64,000 bases of DNA, from positions 16,306,001 through 16,370,000 of the forward strand of contig OX344753.2 in the NCBI GenBank assembly GCA_947034885.2. Reading direction: 5' to 3'. The stretch is from Thuidium tamariscinum. Lineage: Eukaryota > Streptophyta > Bryopsida > Hypnales > Thuidiaceae. Each line of letters begins with the position of its first letter. Positions within the stretch are counted from its first letter, which is position 1. The position numbers and the translations under genes were made by a program. The notes beneath the pieces were generated by a model. It had not been told where the DNA came from, did no database searches, and was given only the letters and a program-made list of their open reading frames with translations. Shown here one piece after another: positions 12,037 through 23,751 of the stretch.

Positions 12037-12774
12037 CCCCTAAAGCCCAGAGGTGCGTTTTTTGGCATTATAAAGTTTTTGGGTAGCTCACTACAAATGG
12101 AGTTTTTAGTTTCTTTTTCTGAAATTTTTACACAAGATGTGTCCAAGGAGTAGCTTTAAGGCACAACAATTTTCGTAACTTTTGACTTTGTGGTTAAAAA
12201 GTTATGGCATGATATGTTGTTTTCTTTACTCCGAGGGAAGCCCAGGCAGCTGAAAAAACTTCTTTAAAAAAACTTTTTTTTCAAAAGTGGAATTTCAAAT
12301 TGATTCCTTAGGTTCTTATAGACATGGGAAGCTTTGTTTCATCCCATTTGGATTAAGGAGTCAAAAGTTATGAGCAATTTTAGTTTGTGGGTAGGTATGG
12401 AATTTTTGAAAACCATACCTACCCGCAAACTAAAATTACTCATAACTTTTGACTCCTTAATCCAAATGGGATGAAACAAAGTTTTCCATGTCTGTAAAAA
12501 CCTAAAGAATCAATTTGAAATTTCACTTTTGAAAAAAAAGTTTTTTTAAAGAAGTTTTTCAGCTGCCCGGATTGCCTTCCGAGTAAAGAAAACGACATAT
12601 CATGCCATAACTTTTTAACCACAAAGTCAAAAGTTACGAAAATTATTGGGCCTTAAATCTACTCCTTTGGCACATCTTGTGTAAAAATTCAGCGAAATAA
12701 AATGAAAACTCCATTTGTAGTGAGCTACCCAAAAAATTTATAATGCCAAAAAACGCATTGCAGGGCTTTAGGGG
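12037..12774. mobile_element. 738-bp near-perfect foldback flanked by TTAA
   Basis: Flanked by TTAA at 12,033-12,036 and 12,775-12,778, the element starts CCCCTAAAGCCC and ends GGGCTTTAGGGG. The left arm (about 12,037-12,400) is repeated in reverse complement in the right arm with few mismatches. The centre lies near 12,405, where GTGGGTAGGTATGG faces CCATACCTACCCGC. A transcript would form a hairpin of about 365 bp, a natural source of small RNAs. It belongs to the same TTAA group as 676-1,390. The open frame on the reverse strand is a by-product of the palindrome. Confidence 0.85.
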
Positions 12775-12778
12775 TTAA

Positions 12779-13562
12779 TTCTCATTGACTCACTAGTGAT
12801 TTTTGCAAATTTTAGTTTTGGATCCACCTATATGACAATTTCAATGCTTTATAAAGTTGACACTTTGAAAAACCCTAGAAATTTTATGCCATATTCATGA
12901 TTTTTGAAAGCCTTTATTCATCCATTTTTTTCTTATTGATCTTTCGTGGAGGGTTATGAAAAGTACCTAATTGAGTTTATAGTCTTGCTAATGTTTTTCT
13001 TCACGTAAATGAGAGGTTAGTAAAAAACGGATTACAAAATATGCCATTTTAGTATATTTTTGGAAGTTGCTACTTCTTTCTTTAAATATCAAATTTCTCT
13101 ACAAAAATGATATTTTTTGAATTTGAGCCCAACTAACAAAATGAAGGTCATCAACTCTAGTTTCTACTCCAAATTGAATTTTGAAAACATTCCTAAAATT
13201 CATTTTTTTTTTAATTACAACTTAAACTTTGGGTGTATTTTTAGTGTCTATCAAATTCTAATTTTAGAATGATACAAAAATTGAATTTATACTATGATAT
13301 TTGTCATTGTAATATAGTCACATGGAGAATTTTTAGGTTTTTTGAAATAATTTTCCATGTGGTGTGATTTTTCTTCACTTTTAGTTCCAAAATTTTGAAA
13401 AAAATCAATTTCCTACATTTAAAAAAAAATTCATGAAGTAAAGAAAACATCTAATTTTATACCTGGATTTTTTTCCATGCATATCTAATTGCAAAATGGC
13501 AACAAGTTAATTGATGGGTAGTTGGGCTTGAAATCAGTAGTTATTGATTCATCGTTTAAGGG
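12779..13562 (+). mobile_element. Diverged copy of the 676-1,390 TTAA element
   Basis: The region shares with 676-1,390 the segments GAGTTTGAGTCCAACTAAC-like near 13,120, the CAAAATGAAG block and the end CGTTTAAGGGTTAA. The right TTAA is at 13,563-13,566. The left end abuts the foldback at 12,037-12,774, so one probably inserted at the edge of the other. Confidence 0.5.
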
Positions 13563-13569
13563 TTAAGAG

Positions 13570-14018
13570 CATCTTCAATGCTTTGCATGTCAAAAGTCAG
13601 TGCAACAAAACATGTAGTTTATGTTCACATCCCCTTTTTCTTACCTAAGGGAAGGTGCTCTAAAAGGGACTTGGCTGTAAAAGGGACCTCTAATACAGAG
13701 GTAGATTTTGCTTTCATTATTATACCAACAGTATACATCTTAGGAGGGGGTGCTTTTAGAAACCACTACATTTCAACTTCAAAATTTTGTAACTAATTCC
13801 ACTAAGGTCCAAAATATATGAAACAACTTGTATTGAATGCCAATTCTACTTTTCTTCCTATGAAAATTTATTGAAAATTGTTTCATAGAATTTAGCTTCC
13901 CTCAAAATGCAATCAACTCTTAAAAAGTTGTTTTAACGTACAATATCCTTCCTTAATCTCTTCCCGTCACAAATGCCTCAACCAGATGACCATAATTTGA
14001 ACTCCTAAGACTCAATTG
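13570..14018. other. MITE family B fragment and unclassified repeat DNA
   Basis: Around 13,760-13,830 the block AAATTTTGTAACTAATTCCA followed by ATGAAACAACTTG-like sequence matches family B copies at 23.9, 31.0 and 32.4 kb. The ends are not clear. No gene is recognised. Confidence 0.45.
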
Positions 14019-14301
14019 AGGTAGGTACACCCCAAATGGCACCTAACCTTAAAGCGCCACCTACAATGTGCATACATTTCCAAAATCAGTCATGTACCTA
14101 TCCATATTATAGATGGTGCTTTCAAAAACAAACTTTGACTATTAATAACTTTTGCATATAGTATCCAAATCCTTTGTTCTTTGGTGCATTGGAACATGAT
14201 TTCACTCGCCAACAAGACTATATAAAAATATGAACAACATGATAACAGGACCTAGCTAGGCACAGTAAGAATAAGTGGCGCTTTTGGGTGTACCCACCTT
14301 A
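14019..14301 (+). mobile_element. MITE family A copy 1
   Basis: The left end GAGGTAGGTACACCCCAAAT and right end TTTGGGTGTACCCACCTTA are inverted repeats. The interior includes GCGCCACCTACAATGTGCAT and CATGATTTCACTCGCCAACA-like sequence shared with copies at 16,508, 26,534 and 31,982. Length is about 283 bp, non-coding. Confidence 0.75.
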
Positions 14302-14387
14302 CAATGTCAAATTGCTGAAGTGGCTGTAAGTTAACTGAGTGATAGAATGCAACAATGCAGGAAATGTGGAGGGTGCTAAGTTGCCAC

Positions 14388-15765
14388 TAATGGAGAAACA
14401 CCCATTCCCGTCCATATACCTTGCAGTGGACTGTAGAGTCACCCAAATATGTCCCTAGAGCGCAGTTAATGTATTTGCCACATGTGTGATTGTAATTTGA
14501 TGATACAATTGAAGGACACAAGAAAATCTCGTTGGTTGGGTGCTGATTTTTGCAGGGTTCAATTTGGGGTGCACCTATTGTACAGTCAGGTCCAGCTCAA
14601 TTACGAATTTTTGCAGTCACAGTTAAAGAAAATTTCACTACAGCCAACTTTGACACCCTCTCAAGGGCTGAAAAATTAGTTTTTTACTATGAAATTTTTT
14701 GTACAAGATCATTTCTAAGTTGATAGCGTATGTGGAAAATTTCAAGGCCAAAAGATTCACCCAAAAAAAGATATGCAAAATCTATCAACATGTGTAGTTG
14801 TAAGCTTTCACTGCTGGCAACTTTGCCAATGTCTCAAGGATTGAAAACTTTTTCTTTTGGCATGAAATTTTTGGAATGAAATCATCTCTATGTTGATTAT
14901 ATGTGTGGAAAATTTCAAGGCCAAAAGATTCACCGAAAAAAAGATATTTAAAATCTACTAACATGTGTAGTTAAGAAAAAACTTTCACTACTACCAACTT
15001 TGACACCCTCCCAAAAATTGAAAAAAAAAAGTTTTGGCCATGAAACTTTTTTCATGAGATCATCTTTGTGTTGATAACATGTAAGATAAATTTCAAGTTC
15101 AAAAGATTCACACAAAAAATGTATTTGAAATCTACCAATATGTACATCAAAGTTGGCAATAGTGAAATTGTCCCTTATATTGACACATGGTAGTAGATTT
15201 CAAATATCTTTTTTGGAATAAATTTTTTGAACCTGAAATTTACGACACATATAATTAACATAGAGGTGATTTCATGACCAAAATTTCATGGCCAAATTTT
15301 TTTTTTTCAATTTTTGGGAGGGTGTCAAAGTTGATAGTAGTGAAGTTTTTTTCTTAACTACACATGTTAGTAGATTCTAAATATCTTTTTTTTGGTAAAT
15401 TTTTTGACCTTGAAATTTGTCACATGTGTTATTAACATAGAGAGGATCTTGTGAAAAAAATTTCATGTTAAAAAAATAATTTTTCAGCCCTTGGGAGGGC
15501 GTCAAAATTGGCAGCAGTGAAGTTTTGTTCCCTGTGTATGCAAGAATTCGTAATTGAGCTGGACCTGACTGTACACTTTCAGTGGTTTAGGAAGCCATTA
15601 CTTCAAAAAAACATAGAAATTACATACAATGTCCGAAAATTTTATTTCTTTTTTTGAATATTCATGATTTTCACTCACTAATACTAGAAAATATCAGTTT
15701 TAGTAAAATCTCCCTTCAACTATGCTGAATTTCTTAATTGGACGGTTTTGGGTACTTCCACTGTA
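14388..15765 (+). mobile_element. MITE family D copy split by a mariner-like foldback
   Basis: The outer sequences (14,388-14,582 and 15,572-15,765) join to match the intact copy at 6,213-6,602. The interior is the insertion at 14,583-15,571. Confidence 0.75.
14583..15571. mobile_element. Mariner-like foldback element with TA target duplication
   Basis: The element starts CAGTCAGGTCCAGCTCAATT and ends with the reverse complement, flanked by TA (14,581-14,582 and 15,572-15,573). Much of the interior is also palindromic, for example CTACTAACATGTGTAGTTAAG facing its complement near 15,360. CAGT termini with TA duplication fit the Tc1/mariner superfamily. The uninterrupted host element at 6,213-6,602 shows the empty site. 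No transposase is present. Confidence 0.8.
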
Positions 15766-16507
15766 AGTTATTTACTAACTAACCGTTGTCAGAAAAGTGC
15801 AGTGGAATTTGGAGGGCACAGCACCGGCCAATTGGGAGCCAAGAAGTGCCATATAGTCCTTGAAATTAACTTGGAAAGCGGTGCTGCTTGTATTGAGCGG
15901 GGGCAGGGTTCAGTCAACTCGCACAGAACTTGCCATTGCAGTGCCATAATTCAAGACCAATTGTTTATTTATTTAAATTTAATTTTAAGCAAATGAAACA
16001 GAATTCCACATTCCCATGAAATCCAGACCAATTGAGGATTCTAAGTTAAGTCTTGTTCACCTACTATTGCGATCATTGGGAGTGGGTCAATGGGAAACTG
16101 AGTGATCATGTGACTGAGAGACAACAAGAATGTTTTCAAGCCTTCCGTAACTTAACACTCACTAGCCACCGCCGTCCCTGTGCTGTGTCGTTTTGCTCCT
16201 GTTTTTCTTCTTGCTTGCGTGATCTGGGGTTTTTTCTTGCTTGTGTGTTAGGTTGGGCTGCTGCCTGGTTACAAAAAATCTGGACCTTGCAGAGGGTTGC
16301 CAGACTATTGCCATAGCAATTCAATTAGAAAAAAAAATCATAATTTTTAAAAAAATTAATAATTTTTTTCTCCCCAAATGACATGCCACTAGTAGTGCCA
16401 CATCACATTGGTGCTTACAGAAGAAAATTCAATTTTTAAATTATAAATTTTTACAAGAAAATTATTTATTTTCTATGATTGCACTACAACAAAAATCAAA
16501 TTGTAGT
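15766..16507. other. Unclassified intergenic DNA
   Basis: Composition is less AT-rich from 15,770 to 16,320, and short open frames occur on both strands (15,748-15,996; 16,053-16,316), but they overlap each other and show no domain or splice pattern. From 16,330 the sequence is AT-rich again. I recognise nothing here. Confidence 0.4.
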
Positions 16508-17006
16508 TAAGGTAGGTACACCCAAATGGCACATGACCTTAACCTTGAAACGTCTCAATCTTTTTTAGAAATTTTGTGCATTTTTGTTTATAGCTTTGTA
16601 CAGATACATCATTAACCAGAATTGAATGAATTTGGTCATTAAGGAAGGTTGTCTTTTCTAGATTCAAGTGTTACATTTGATAAATGAGAAGTTAATTGGA
16701 TGAAACAGTGCCTTGAAGCCCTCTGTTCATCGTCCAGAATATGGACGTCGGAGCGCTTGAGGGTTAAAGCGCCCTGTACAACGTGCATACATTTTCAAAA
16801 TCAGTCATGTATCCAAATTGTAGATGGCGCTTTCAGAAACACACTTTGACTGTTAATAATTTTTGTATACAATATCCAAATCCACTGTTCTTTAGTGCGT
16901 TGGAACATGCTTTCAGTCACCAACAAGACTATAAAAAAACCTGAACAATATAATAATAGGAACTAGGCACAGTATGAAAAATTGGCGCTTTGGGTGTACC
17001 TACCTT
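16508..17006 (+). mobile_element. MITE family A copy 2 with nested TTAA element
   Basis: The ends TAAGGTAGGTACACCCAAAT and TTTGGGTGTACCTACCTTA are nearly perfect inverted repeats. The interior matches the other family A copies except for a 221-bp insertion at 16,543-16,763. Confidence 0.8.
16543..16763. mobile_element. Small TTAA element nested in MITE A
   Basis: The insertion is flanked by TTAA at 16,539-16,542 and 16,764-16,767, and has ends CCTTGAAACGTC and GAGCGCTTGAGGG. The uninterrupted family A copy at 26,534 has one TTAA at the same place (GATCTTAAAGC), a second in-window empty site. Confidence 0.65.
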
Positions 17007-18429
17007 AATAGCCCTCTTCAAAGTTTAGTTTTTTTTGTCTCTTCATCAAATTAGATGTAGAGAGGAGGCAAAATGCAAAAATCTAATTACACTTAAGAAA
17101 TGTTTATTTTTAGAAATTAAGGCATTGTCATGTCCCCATTAAAATTTCTTTGGAGGGAATTATTGTGAAACTTTTTTGGAGATGTTTGTCAAAGGTCAAA
17201 TGTATGTGTGGATGTTTGCTGCATATCTCCACAAAAAAATCTAAAAAATTCATCATGAATATTTCAAAATGAATTTTCATGTAAAACCATGAAAATATAA
17301 TTTAAAAAATTCACCAAGAATGGAGATTTGTGTTTCTGGAACTGAAATTTGATACACTTCATTGGGATTGTGTAAGTAAGATCTGAATGATGATTGTGCA
17401 TAACCAAAATGTCACCTGGCTCTGTTTTACATTATGGAAAGAAAACTGAATAATCCTAGTGGCTATCACAAAATTTCTTGTGAAACTTCCACTGTACTTT
17501 GTAACCTTTTTCAAAATCTCTTTGAAAATTCAATAAGGGTCCGATGTCCAAGGTCTACATTGGATTCAGCAAAGGGACCCCACTCCAAAATCAAGGGTGA
17601 TGGACTGAAAGATCGACGATCCACAAGGACGCCATGGGAATGTAGCATGGCAGCCAATAAACTTGGTTGCTGTTTTCTCCTCACCCACTCATAAGTAGCA
17701 GGACGATGGATCCGAGAGAAAGGCTGTAGTTCAGGCTGATGTTCTCCCCATTGTAGTCTTCTCTCCATTGAGTCATGCAATTCTTAGTGTCACAAATAAG
17801 CAAAGTTACCGTCTTCTCAACCTTCGCGAGGTTTCTTCTCAACCATCGCTAAGGGTCGTCACACTGACTTCATTATTCGGCCCTCCCGATTGGTTGCTGA
17901 AAACTTGGATTCTCCTGCGAAGTTCTGGTCCAAGGAGGCGCTGTGGCTACCCCTAATGCCAATTCCTTCCTCCTGAAGCCAGGTAGTTAACTTTGAAAGA
18001 TCTCATGCATACTGCAGCTAGTTTGCTAGACAGATTGTGATCCAGATGTATCATGCATGTTTTGTTTGTGTTTCAGCAGGTCCGCTGATGGGAGCATTCC
18101 TATTGCCGATTGCTCAATTGCTTCTTTGATCTTTGGCTCCTGAAAATTGTGCTGAAACAGTGTTGTGAAAAGTGAAGAAAGCAGCGGCAGGTGCAAGCGG
18201 GCTCCTGGCAAGAGGTTTCATCATTCGAAGCCGTTCCCGGCAGGCTCCAGGTGAGATTCATTAACTGCTAGCTTGTCAGTGGACACCCATATGCTTCTGA
18301 TTGAGATTCTCCCGCAAATCAATACTGTATTCAACTGCTCTAACTTACATATCCATATGTTTTAAGTTGGGCCGTTACTTTGTTTAGTTTAGTTTGATTG
18401 TTATGAACTTACGATGAGATCTCCTTGCA
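17007..18429. other. Intergenic DNA left of hAT copy 1
   Basis: 17,007-17,430 is AT-rich. 17,430-18,430 is more balanced in composition and holds overlapping short open frames on both strands, none with a domain. It could contain a diverged gene fragment, but I cannot support one. Confidence 0.4.
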
Positions 18430-18437
18430 CTGTGCAC
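18430..18437. repeat. 8-bp target site duplication, left (CTGTGCAC)
   Basis: The octamer CTGTGCAC stands directly before CAGCG at 18,438 and is repeated exactly at 23,455-23,462 after the right end of the element. This is the hallmark of hAT insertion. Confidence 0.9.
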
Positions 18438-19422
18438 CAGCGAAATTAAAACTGGCTAATTTGCGCTGCGTATCTACCAAAATAATTGGTGCGCGAAATG
18501 TACATTGTGAATTTTTGTTTCAAAAACAAGATTTGAGTCGAATTGCACAGGAATGTCTCTGGGAATTCGCAAATCTTCGTATGCCTTCGGTGCCGCAGGA
18601 GCTGACACGTGCTCCCTCCTGGTTCGCCAGTGGCATTGGCGCGATCTCCGCCGTTGCCTTGTACGCGAGCGGCGCAATCAGAGCCGTCCAAGTCGCACGA
18701 GGGTTTTGGGAGGGCTTCTCCTTCTCCTTCCTGCCATTCGCTGCTCCTGCTCTTGAGTTTCTGTCAATTTCGCATTAACTCCTGCAGCTCCGATGCCTCC
18801 GTCTTGAATGCTGATTCTCGGATTCATTCCACGCATTGAATTGTTGATTCCGCGCTTGAGTTTTGAATTCTAGGGCGCCATTGCACTGGTTCTCGGTTGT
18901 TGTGAATTGTGGAGAATTGGAGATTTGGAGGCGTGCATCTCCTTCTTGCATTCACTGCAATCTCGAATTGGTGGGCGACTGGGCTACTGGGCTGTCTGAG
19001 ACTCTGAGTGTCTGGCGAATTGGAGAGAGCCGTTGGCGCCTTGGCGGAGCCGCGGAGGGAGTGAGAGGCGGGAGGATTTTGCAAGCGGGCGTGGGATATA
19101 AGGATGTCCTTCCTGCCCTCCCCAAACCACCTGTTTCCAATTTGCTTCACTCTTGTCTTGCACTTGTGCTTGTGTGCCTCGGGAGTATTTTGTGCTTGTG
19201 TGCTTCCAGCGTATTTTGTGATTCATTGCGCGCTCCTTCGTCCTCCGATTTCAATTGTCCGTTTTCCTTGTCTTGCTATTGTTTCTATCCTTCTTGTGCA
19301 TTAGTGCTTTCAATGTATTGGCATTTTCGTCATTGCAATTTGTTTCTTGGTCATTGGAATCAGTGGAGTCTTCTGGTCTTGAGTTTTGTACTTGTTGGTG
19401 CTGTGCAGGTCCCGATCTTCTG

Positions 19423-22400
19423 ATGGCTCCACGGTTGAAGCTTCCAGACAACTTTAAGGTGCGCTGCTTCGGATCAAGCCGCAACAACAATGGAGTCGGA
19501 GTTTACTTACCGCCCAAGCCCCACTCGTACGATGATGTGCCAATCGATGAGTCTGGGCGCGAGGTGACCCACATTTCGGAAACTCGGCTGTCCCAGTCGC
19601 TTCCTCGACCTGTTGATCGCGATCCTCCCTCTGAAGACACCGTTTTCTCTCCTGGAGGTTCCGATCCGGCACCTGCGTCACTTAGCGATGGCGATGGCGA
19701 TGCAACCGAGAAGAGGAAGAATGGAGGGCAGCCTGCAAATTTGCGCAAGAGGCGGAAGACTGCGCCAGCCACGATCACTCGCAGATGGCAAGAAGTCTGG
19801 GCATGTCGCTTCCCATGGGCTGACGGGCAATTCGACTTGAACGGCGACTTGTGCGGCGTTGTTTGCCAGAGTTGCACCTCAGTGACGGGAAGAAGAAAGG
19901 TGATGGTCCCGAAATTAGACAATCTCGAGAAGCATGAGGGCAAGCGTACATGCCAGGAGGATGGTGTGCCGTTGCCACATTTGAAGAAAGGCGATACTTT
20001 TGTGAAGATGGACTGCAAGCACCGTAAGCTCTCCAAACTTTGGGCTGGTAAGAAGAGCGTCACTGTCGCTGAGCAGCTCGCTGCGGGGCTGGAGGGTGAG
20101 TTGAAAAGAAAGGGAGTACAATTTTCTGCCCTTTTCCAAATTCTAACTCATGGTCGTCCGATGTGTGACTACGAGAGAGAGCAACACTTATTGCGGCATT
20201 TGAAGGTTAAGAATTTGCCTAGAAAACACTGGTCCGAGAGCACTGGCTGGGAGATGAGTGAACATGTCCATGAATCCATTCTTTCTGCTTTGAGAGATGT
20301 TGTGCAGTCTGCAAAGTATATTTCTCTAAGTGCTGATGAAGTTACTGCTGTTGACAATACTTCTTGGGTTGGTGTCCATGTTTATGCCATGGAAAACTGG
20401 GAACGAAAACCTCACTTGTTGCACTTGTCCTGTGTCACAGAAGGTGGCACTGCCGATCAGCTTACTAACGTGATAATGTGTGCTTTGTTACATGAGGGAG
20501 GTCTTTCCCATGAGCAGATCGCTTCAAAACTGATATGCTTTGGGGCCGATGGGGTAAGTACGTTCCAAGGGCCTAAAACGGGTGTCACAGCTCAAATTCG
20601 AGCAAAATGGGCCCCATTCTCTTTGGGCGCCAGTTGTGTGAGTCACAGACTCAATTTGGTCGTTGAGACACTTTCGAAGTATCCGATGGTCTCTCGCTTA
20701 GAGGGACTGTTTCAGATGGTCTATTCCTATTTCTGTCGCAGCAATAAGCGACACACTGAGCTGCAGAAGCTGGCGAATCTCATGGAAACTAAGGGTTTGA
20801 AAATGTTGAGGAACGTTGAGACACGCTGGATATCCATGAGGAGTCCAGCACAACGCATTGTTTCTGAATACCGCACTCTTCTCTTGAAGATGGGCTTGGA
20901 CATGACCGGAGGGCCTGGCGTGAAACCTTGCAATGCCGCTGGAGATAACTTTGATCTGTTGTGTGATATCGAAGTGCTCCTGTCCTTAACCTGCTTTGTG
21001 CCGCTGGTCAATGCAGTGCATTGTCTCATGAAGCTCTCACAGAGCAGAGACATATTCATCTGCGATTTTATGCAGGCAATCAAAGTTTGCCAAAGTGATT
21101 TGGCTCGGTTGTTCATTGATCCCTCCAGCGCTTTCAGCAAAGAGGACTTCTTGACATACAATGAACTCATTTCATTGCAATGCAATGAGATACCCATGCA
21201 CTGGAAGTTTTGTCCTGGCGATTCGGGCATAGCACATTTGTGCTTCAATCTGGGCTCCACTGGTGTTTATGCACGCTGCTTCGATAAGCAGACGGGTGAA
21301 AAGATTTTCGTCACCCAACAGGACTTCTATCGTGTCCAGGACACGATCCAGCGCCAGTTCGGAGGTAATTCTTTTTCCTTCGGTTTATTTCTTGTTTTGA
21401 TCCTATGCTTTGATTTGTATGCTGGCTTTTGAGTTTTTTCAGATGTTGACATGGCCTGGTTCTTGTTTCATTTCTGTGTTGGCTTTAGATTTGCTTTACA
21501 TGTCTGGGGCTCTGGGCTGGTTGCTTTAAATGAAATGGCGGTTGCTTGTTTGGTACTTAGGCCAATTCTTTAAGATCCCCATTTTTTTTGTCGATGGGGC
21601 TGTGGGCTGGTTGCTTGAAACGTGAGCCGGTTGCTTGTTTGATACTTAGGCCAATTCTTTAACATCCCCATTTTTTTGTCGATGGGGCTCTGGGCTGGTT
21701 GCTTGAAATGTGAGCCGGCTGGTTGTTTGGTACTTAGGCCAATTCTTTAAGATCCCCATTTTTTTTGTCGAGTTGATTTGCTTTCTGCAGTTGCTGCACC
21801 TGAGTGTCCGCACAAGCCTTGAATGTCTACTGAATTGAAGAGTTATTGACCTGCTCTCGTGGCTTTGTACAGACTATCGAAACTGACTTTGAAATTTGCA
21901 TCGTTGCTTGCGGCTGATCTGGCCATGTGAAACTCACTTGCTGAATTTCCGTGTGTGTTTGCCTTTTGATGGCACAGATATAGCTCAGTCTTTGTGCACA
22001 GAGCTAGAACGCAGATTTCCGCAGCAAGAGCTGTTAGATGCGTTTGGGATAATCTATCCCCAGTACTGGATGCAAGATGGGGCTGAGGCAAGCTTTCCCA
22101 AGCATTTGGCGGTTCTCAAGGATTTTTACTGTCATGCTCGGTTGGTGAATGGAGGGCAGCCTTTGTATGAAGGCGGCCATCCTCATACAACCTCTGAAAT
22201 CCTGTCTGCTTCTAACTTGGACTTGCAACAAGGTTTGTTCAAGGTTACAATGCGGGCAAACTGTGAGGCCGCATGTTCTCAGCCTTTGGATATTAATCCC
22301 GTGATTAAATTGTGGCGCAGGCTCTCTCAATCACGTCATTTGTGCAAACTTATCTCAGAGTATTTCAAACTTGCTGAGATAGGCTGCTGTATGGTTCTGG

Positions 22401-22597
22401 GTTCTGTAGAGGATGAGAGATGTTTCTCAACTTTGAAGTTTTTGAAATCATGTCATAGAAACAGGCTGGGGAAGCACCTGCCGTTGGTTGTGCGGATGTT
22501 TGGGCAGAAATACTTTTCTCTGGAGACTTTTCCTTACAAGGAATGTATCAATTCCTGGAGAAGTGCCGTGAAGGTTGGGAGGCAAGGAGATCTGTGA
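19423..22597 (+). CDS. hAT-family transposase, two exons, intact
   Basis: Exons 19,423-21,364 and 21,978-22,597 join in phase 1 (GGA-G, then AT-ATA) to give about 853 residues. The start ATGGCTCCACGG is chosen because copy 2 begins at the matching ATG. Near residues 110-180 lies a zinc-finger-like segment with CQSC and a later LEKHEGKR (BED-like). The catalytic region shows SADEVT (first Asp), ICFGADGVSTFQG (second Asp) and ETRWISM. The second exon carries the hAT C-terminal dimerisation segment with SVEDERCFSTLKF. Such proteins bind the element ends in the nucleus and perform cut-and-paste transposition. All key motifs are present and there are no stops. It could be domesticated, but the perfect target duplication points to a mobile element. 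Confidence 0.85.
21510..21772 (+). repeat. Three ~88-bp tandem units in the transposase intron
   Basis: Each unit contains GGGCTGGTTGCTT, TACTTAGGCCAATTCTTTAA and CCCCATTTTTTTTGTCGA. The intron of copy 2 (about 46,230-46,530) holds degenerate units with the same CCATTTTTTTTGT core, so the array predates the split of the two copies. Confidence 0.8.
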
Positions 22598-23454
22598 ATA
22601 GTTGACAAAGGTTTAGTATCCTTTTCTCAGTGTTCCTGGATTTGAGTTTCCTTAGTTTTCATGAGATGAGCTGGCTTTGCTGTTCAATCCATCGGTGTTG
22701 GGGTGGCGGTCTGGCGTTTTGTGGGTATTGTTATATCCCTTAACTTCCAAAAACACCTGCACTCCATCGATTGCAAGCTGGGAGGTCGTTCGGTGCAAGC
22801 TGGGAGCTGCCGCAAGTGGACGTTCGGTGAAGAAGGTTGTTTTTTGTGGAAGCTGACGGTGGGCGACCGTGGAGCTGTAGCTGTGAAGGATCTGGTTTTT
22901 TGAAACTAACCCTACTAATGTGGCTTGTTTTCTTGTGTGCAGAACACTGGCACTGCAATTGGGCAGTCTTGCTTTGTGCAAGAAGGGTTCAACTCCCTTG
23001 CCAGTGAAATCATTCCAGGGTCCAAACAATAAACAATTTTCCAAAGGAATACTTTAACATTCAAATCATTTTACATTTGCATAAGTTCTCTCTCAGTGTT
23101 GGTGTCGCAGCAGTGGCAGCAGTTAACCACACCGAAATCAAAATCAAAATCCATCTGTTTGATTACATAAAACTTCCAGATCAAAAATATAGCCGGAAGA
23201 CAATTCCAAAATGTCTGGTTCGCATTTTCAATCACTTGAGAAGCTCAACAAGAGCCAGATGTTAAACCCTAAACTATTTCAAAGTTCGCAAATTTCCTTC
23301 TATAAAAAAAAAATGGGGAGTTCAATTGCCCCTTTTTAACTCATATTTTAGTTACCTGTTTCCACAAAAAAAAATACCAGTCGCGGTTATAGCGAACCTT
23401 TGTCACGGCCATAGCCACCCCTGCGAAGTCAGGAAAGCTGTTCTGGGAACGCTG

Positions 23455-23462
23455 CTGTGCAC
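23455..23462. repeat. 8-bp target site duplication, right (CTGTGCAC)
   Basis: Exact repeat of 18,430-18,437, immediately after GGGAACGCTG. Confidence 0.9.
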
Positions 23463-23751
23463 CCCATGGTTGCATTCATGGCTTTGCAAGGAGGAATGCA
23501 CAGCATTAGAGGAGATTTCAGCCCATAGAAGACTGCGAGTTCCCATGCAGTCCAGAACTGTGGGAACTGTAGATCAGCACCGTGCTGATGCATGTGGTTG
23601 GGTGATAGTCACGCTAGATTTTTTTATTTTATTTTTTCAACTTTTTTTCAATTTCATTGACTTTGGAGGAACAGTAGGGGGAACTGGTCTGAAACAGCCT
23701 CTTAAAGAGACAAATTTCTTCTAATGATTTTGTTCTATATTGTTTGGACCA

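Larger units (their letters stand above)
18438..23454 (+). mobile_element. hAT-type DNA transposon, copy 1, complete
   Basis: The element is 5,017 bp, with left end CAGCGAAATT and right end GGGAACGCTG (reverse CAGCGTTCCC). The terminal repeat is short (CAGCG plus partial matches) and the 8-bp target duplication is perfect. It carries a long GC-richer leader, a two-exon transposase gene (19,423-22,597), tandem repeats in the intron, and a 3' exon preceded by GTGTGCAG near 22,940. The first 60 bp (18,447-18,506) match the first 60 bp of copy 2 (42,936-42,995), and the 3' leader near 22,942-23,000 matches copy 2 near 47,774-47,825. With an intact transposase and intact ends it may be autonomous. 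Confidence 0.9.

Noticed and set aside
18863..19423. Long open frames on both strands before the hAT start codon.
   Set aside because: They overlap each other in several frames of a GC-richer leader, and copy 2 does not preserve them. The conserved frame begins at ATG 19,423 / 44,052.
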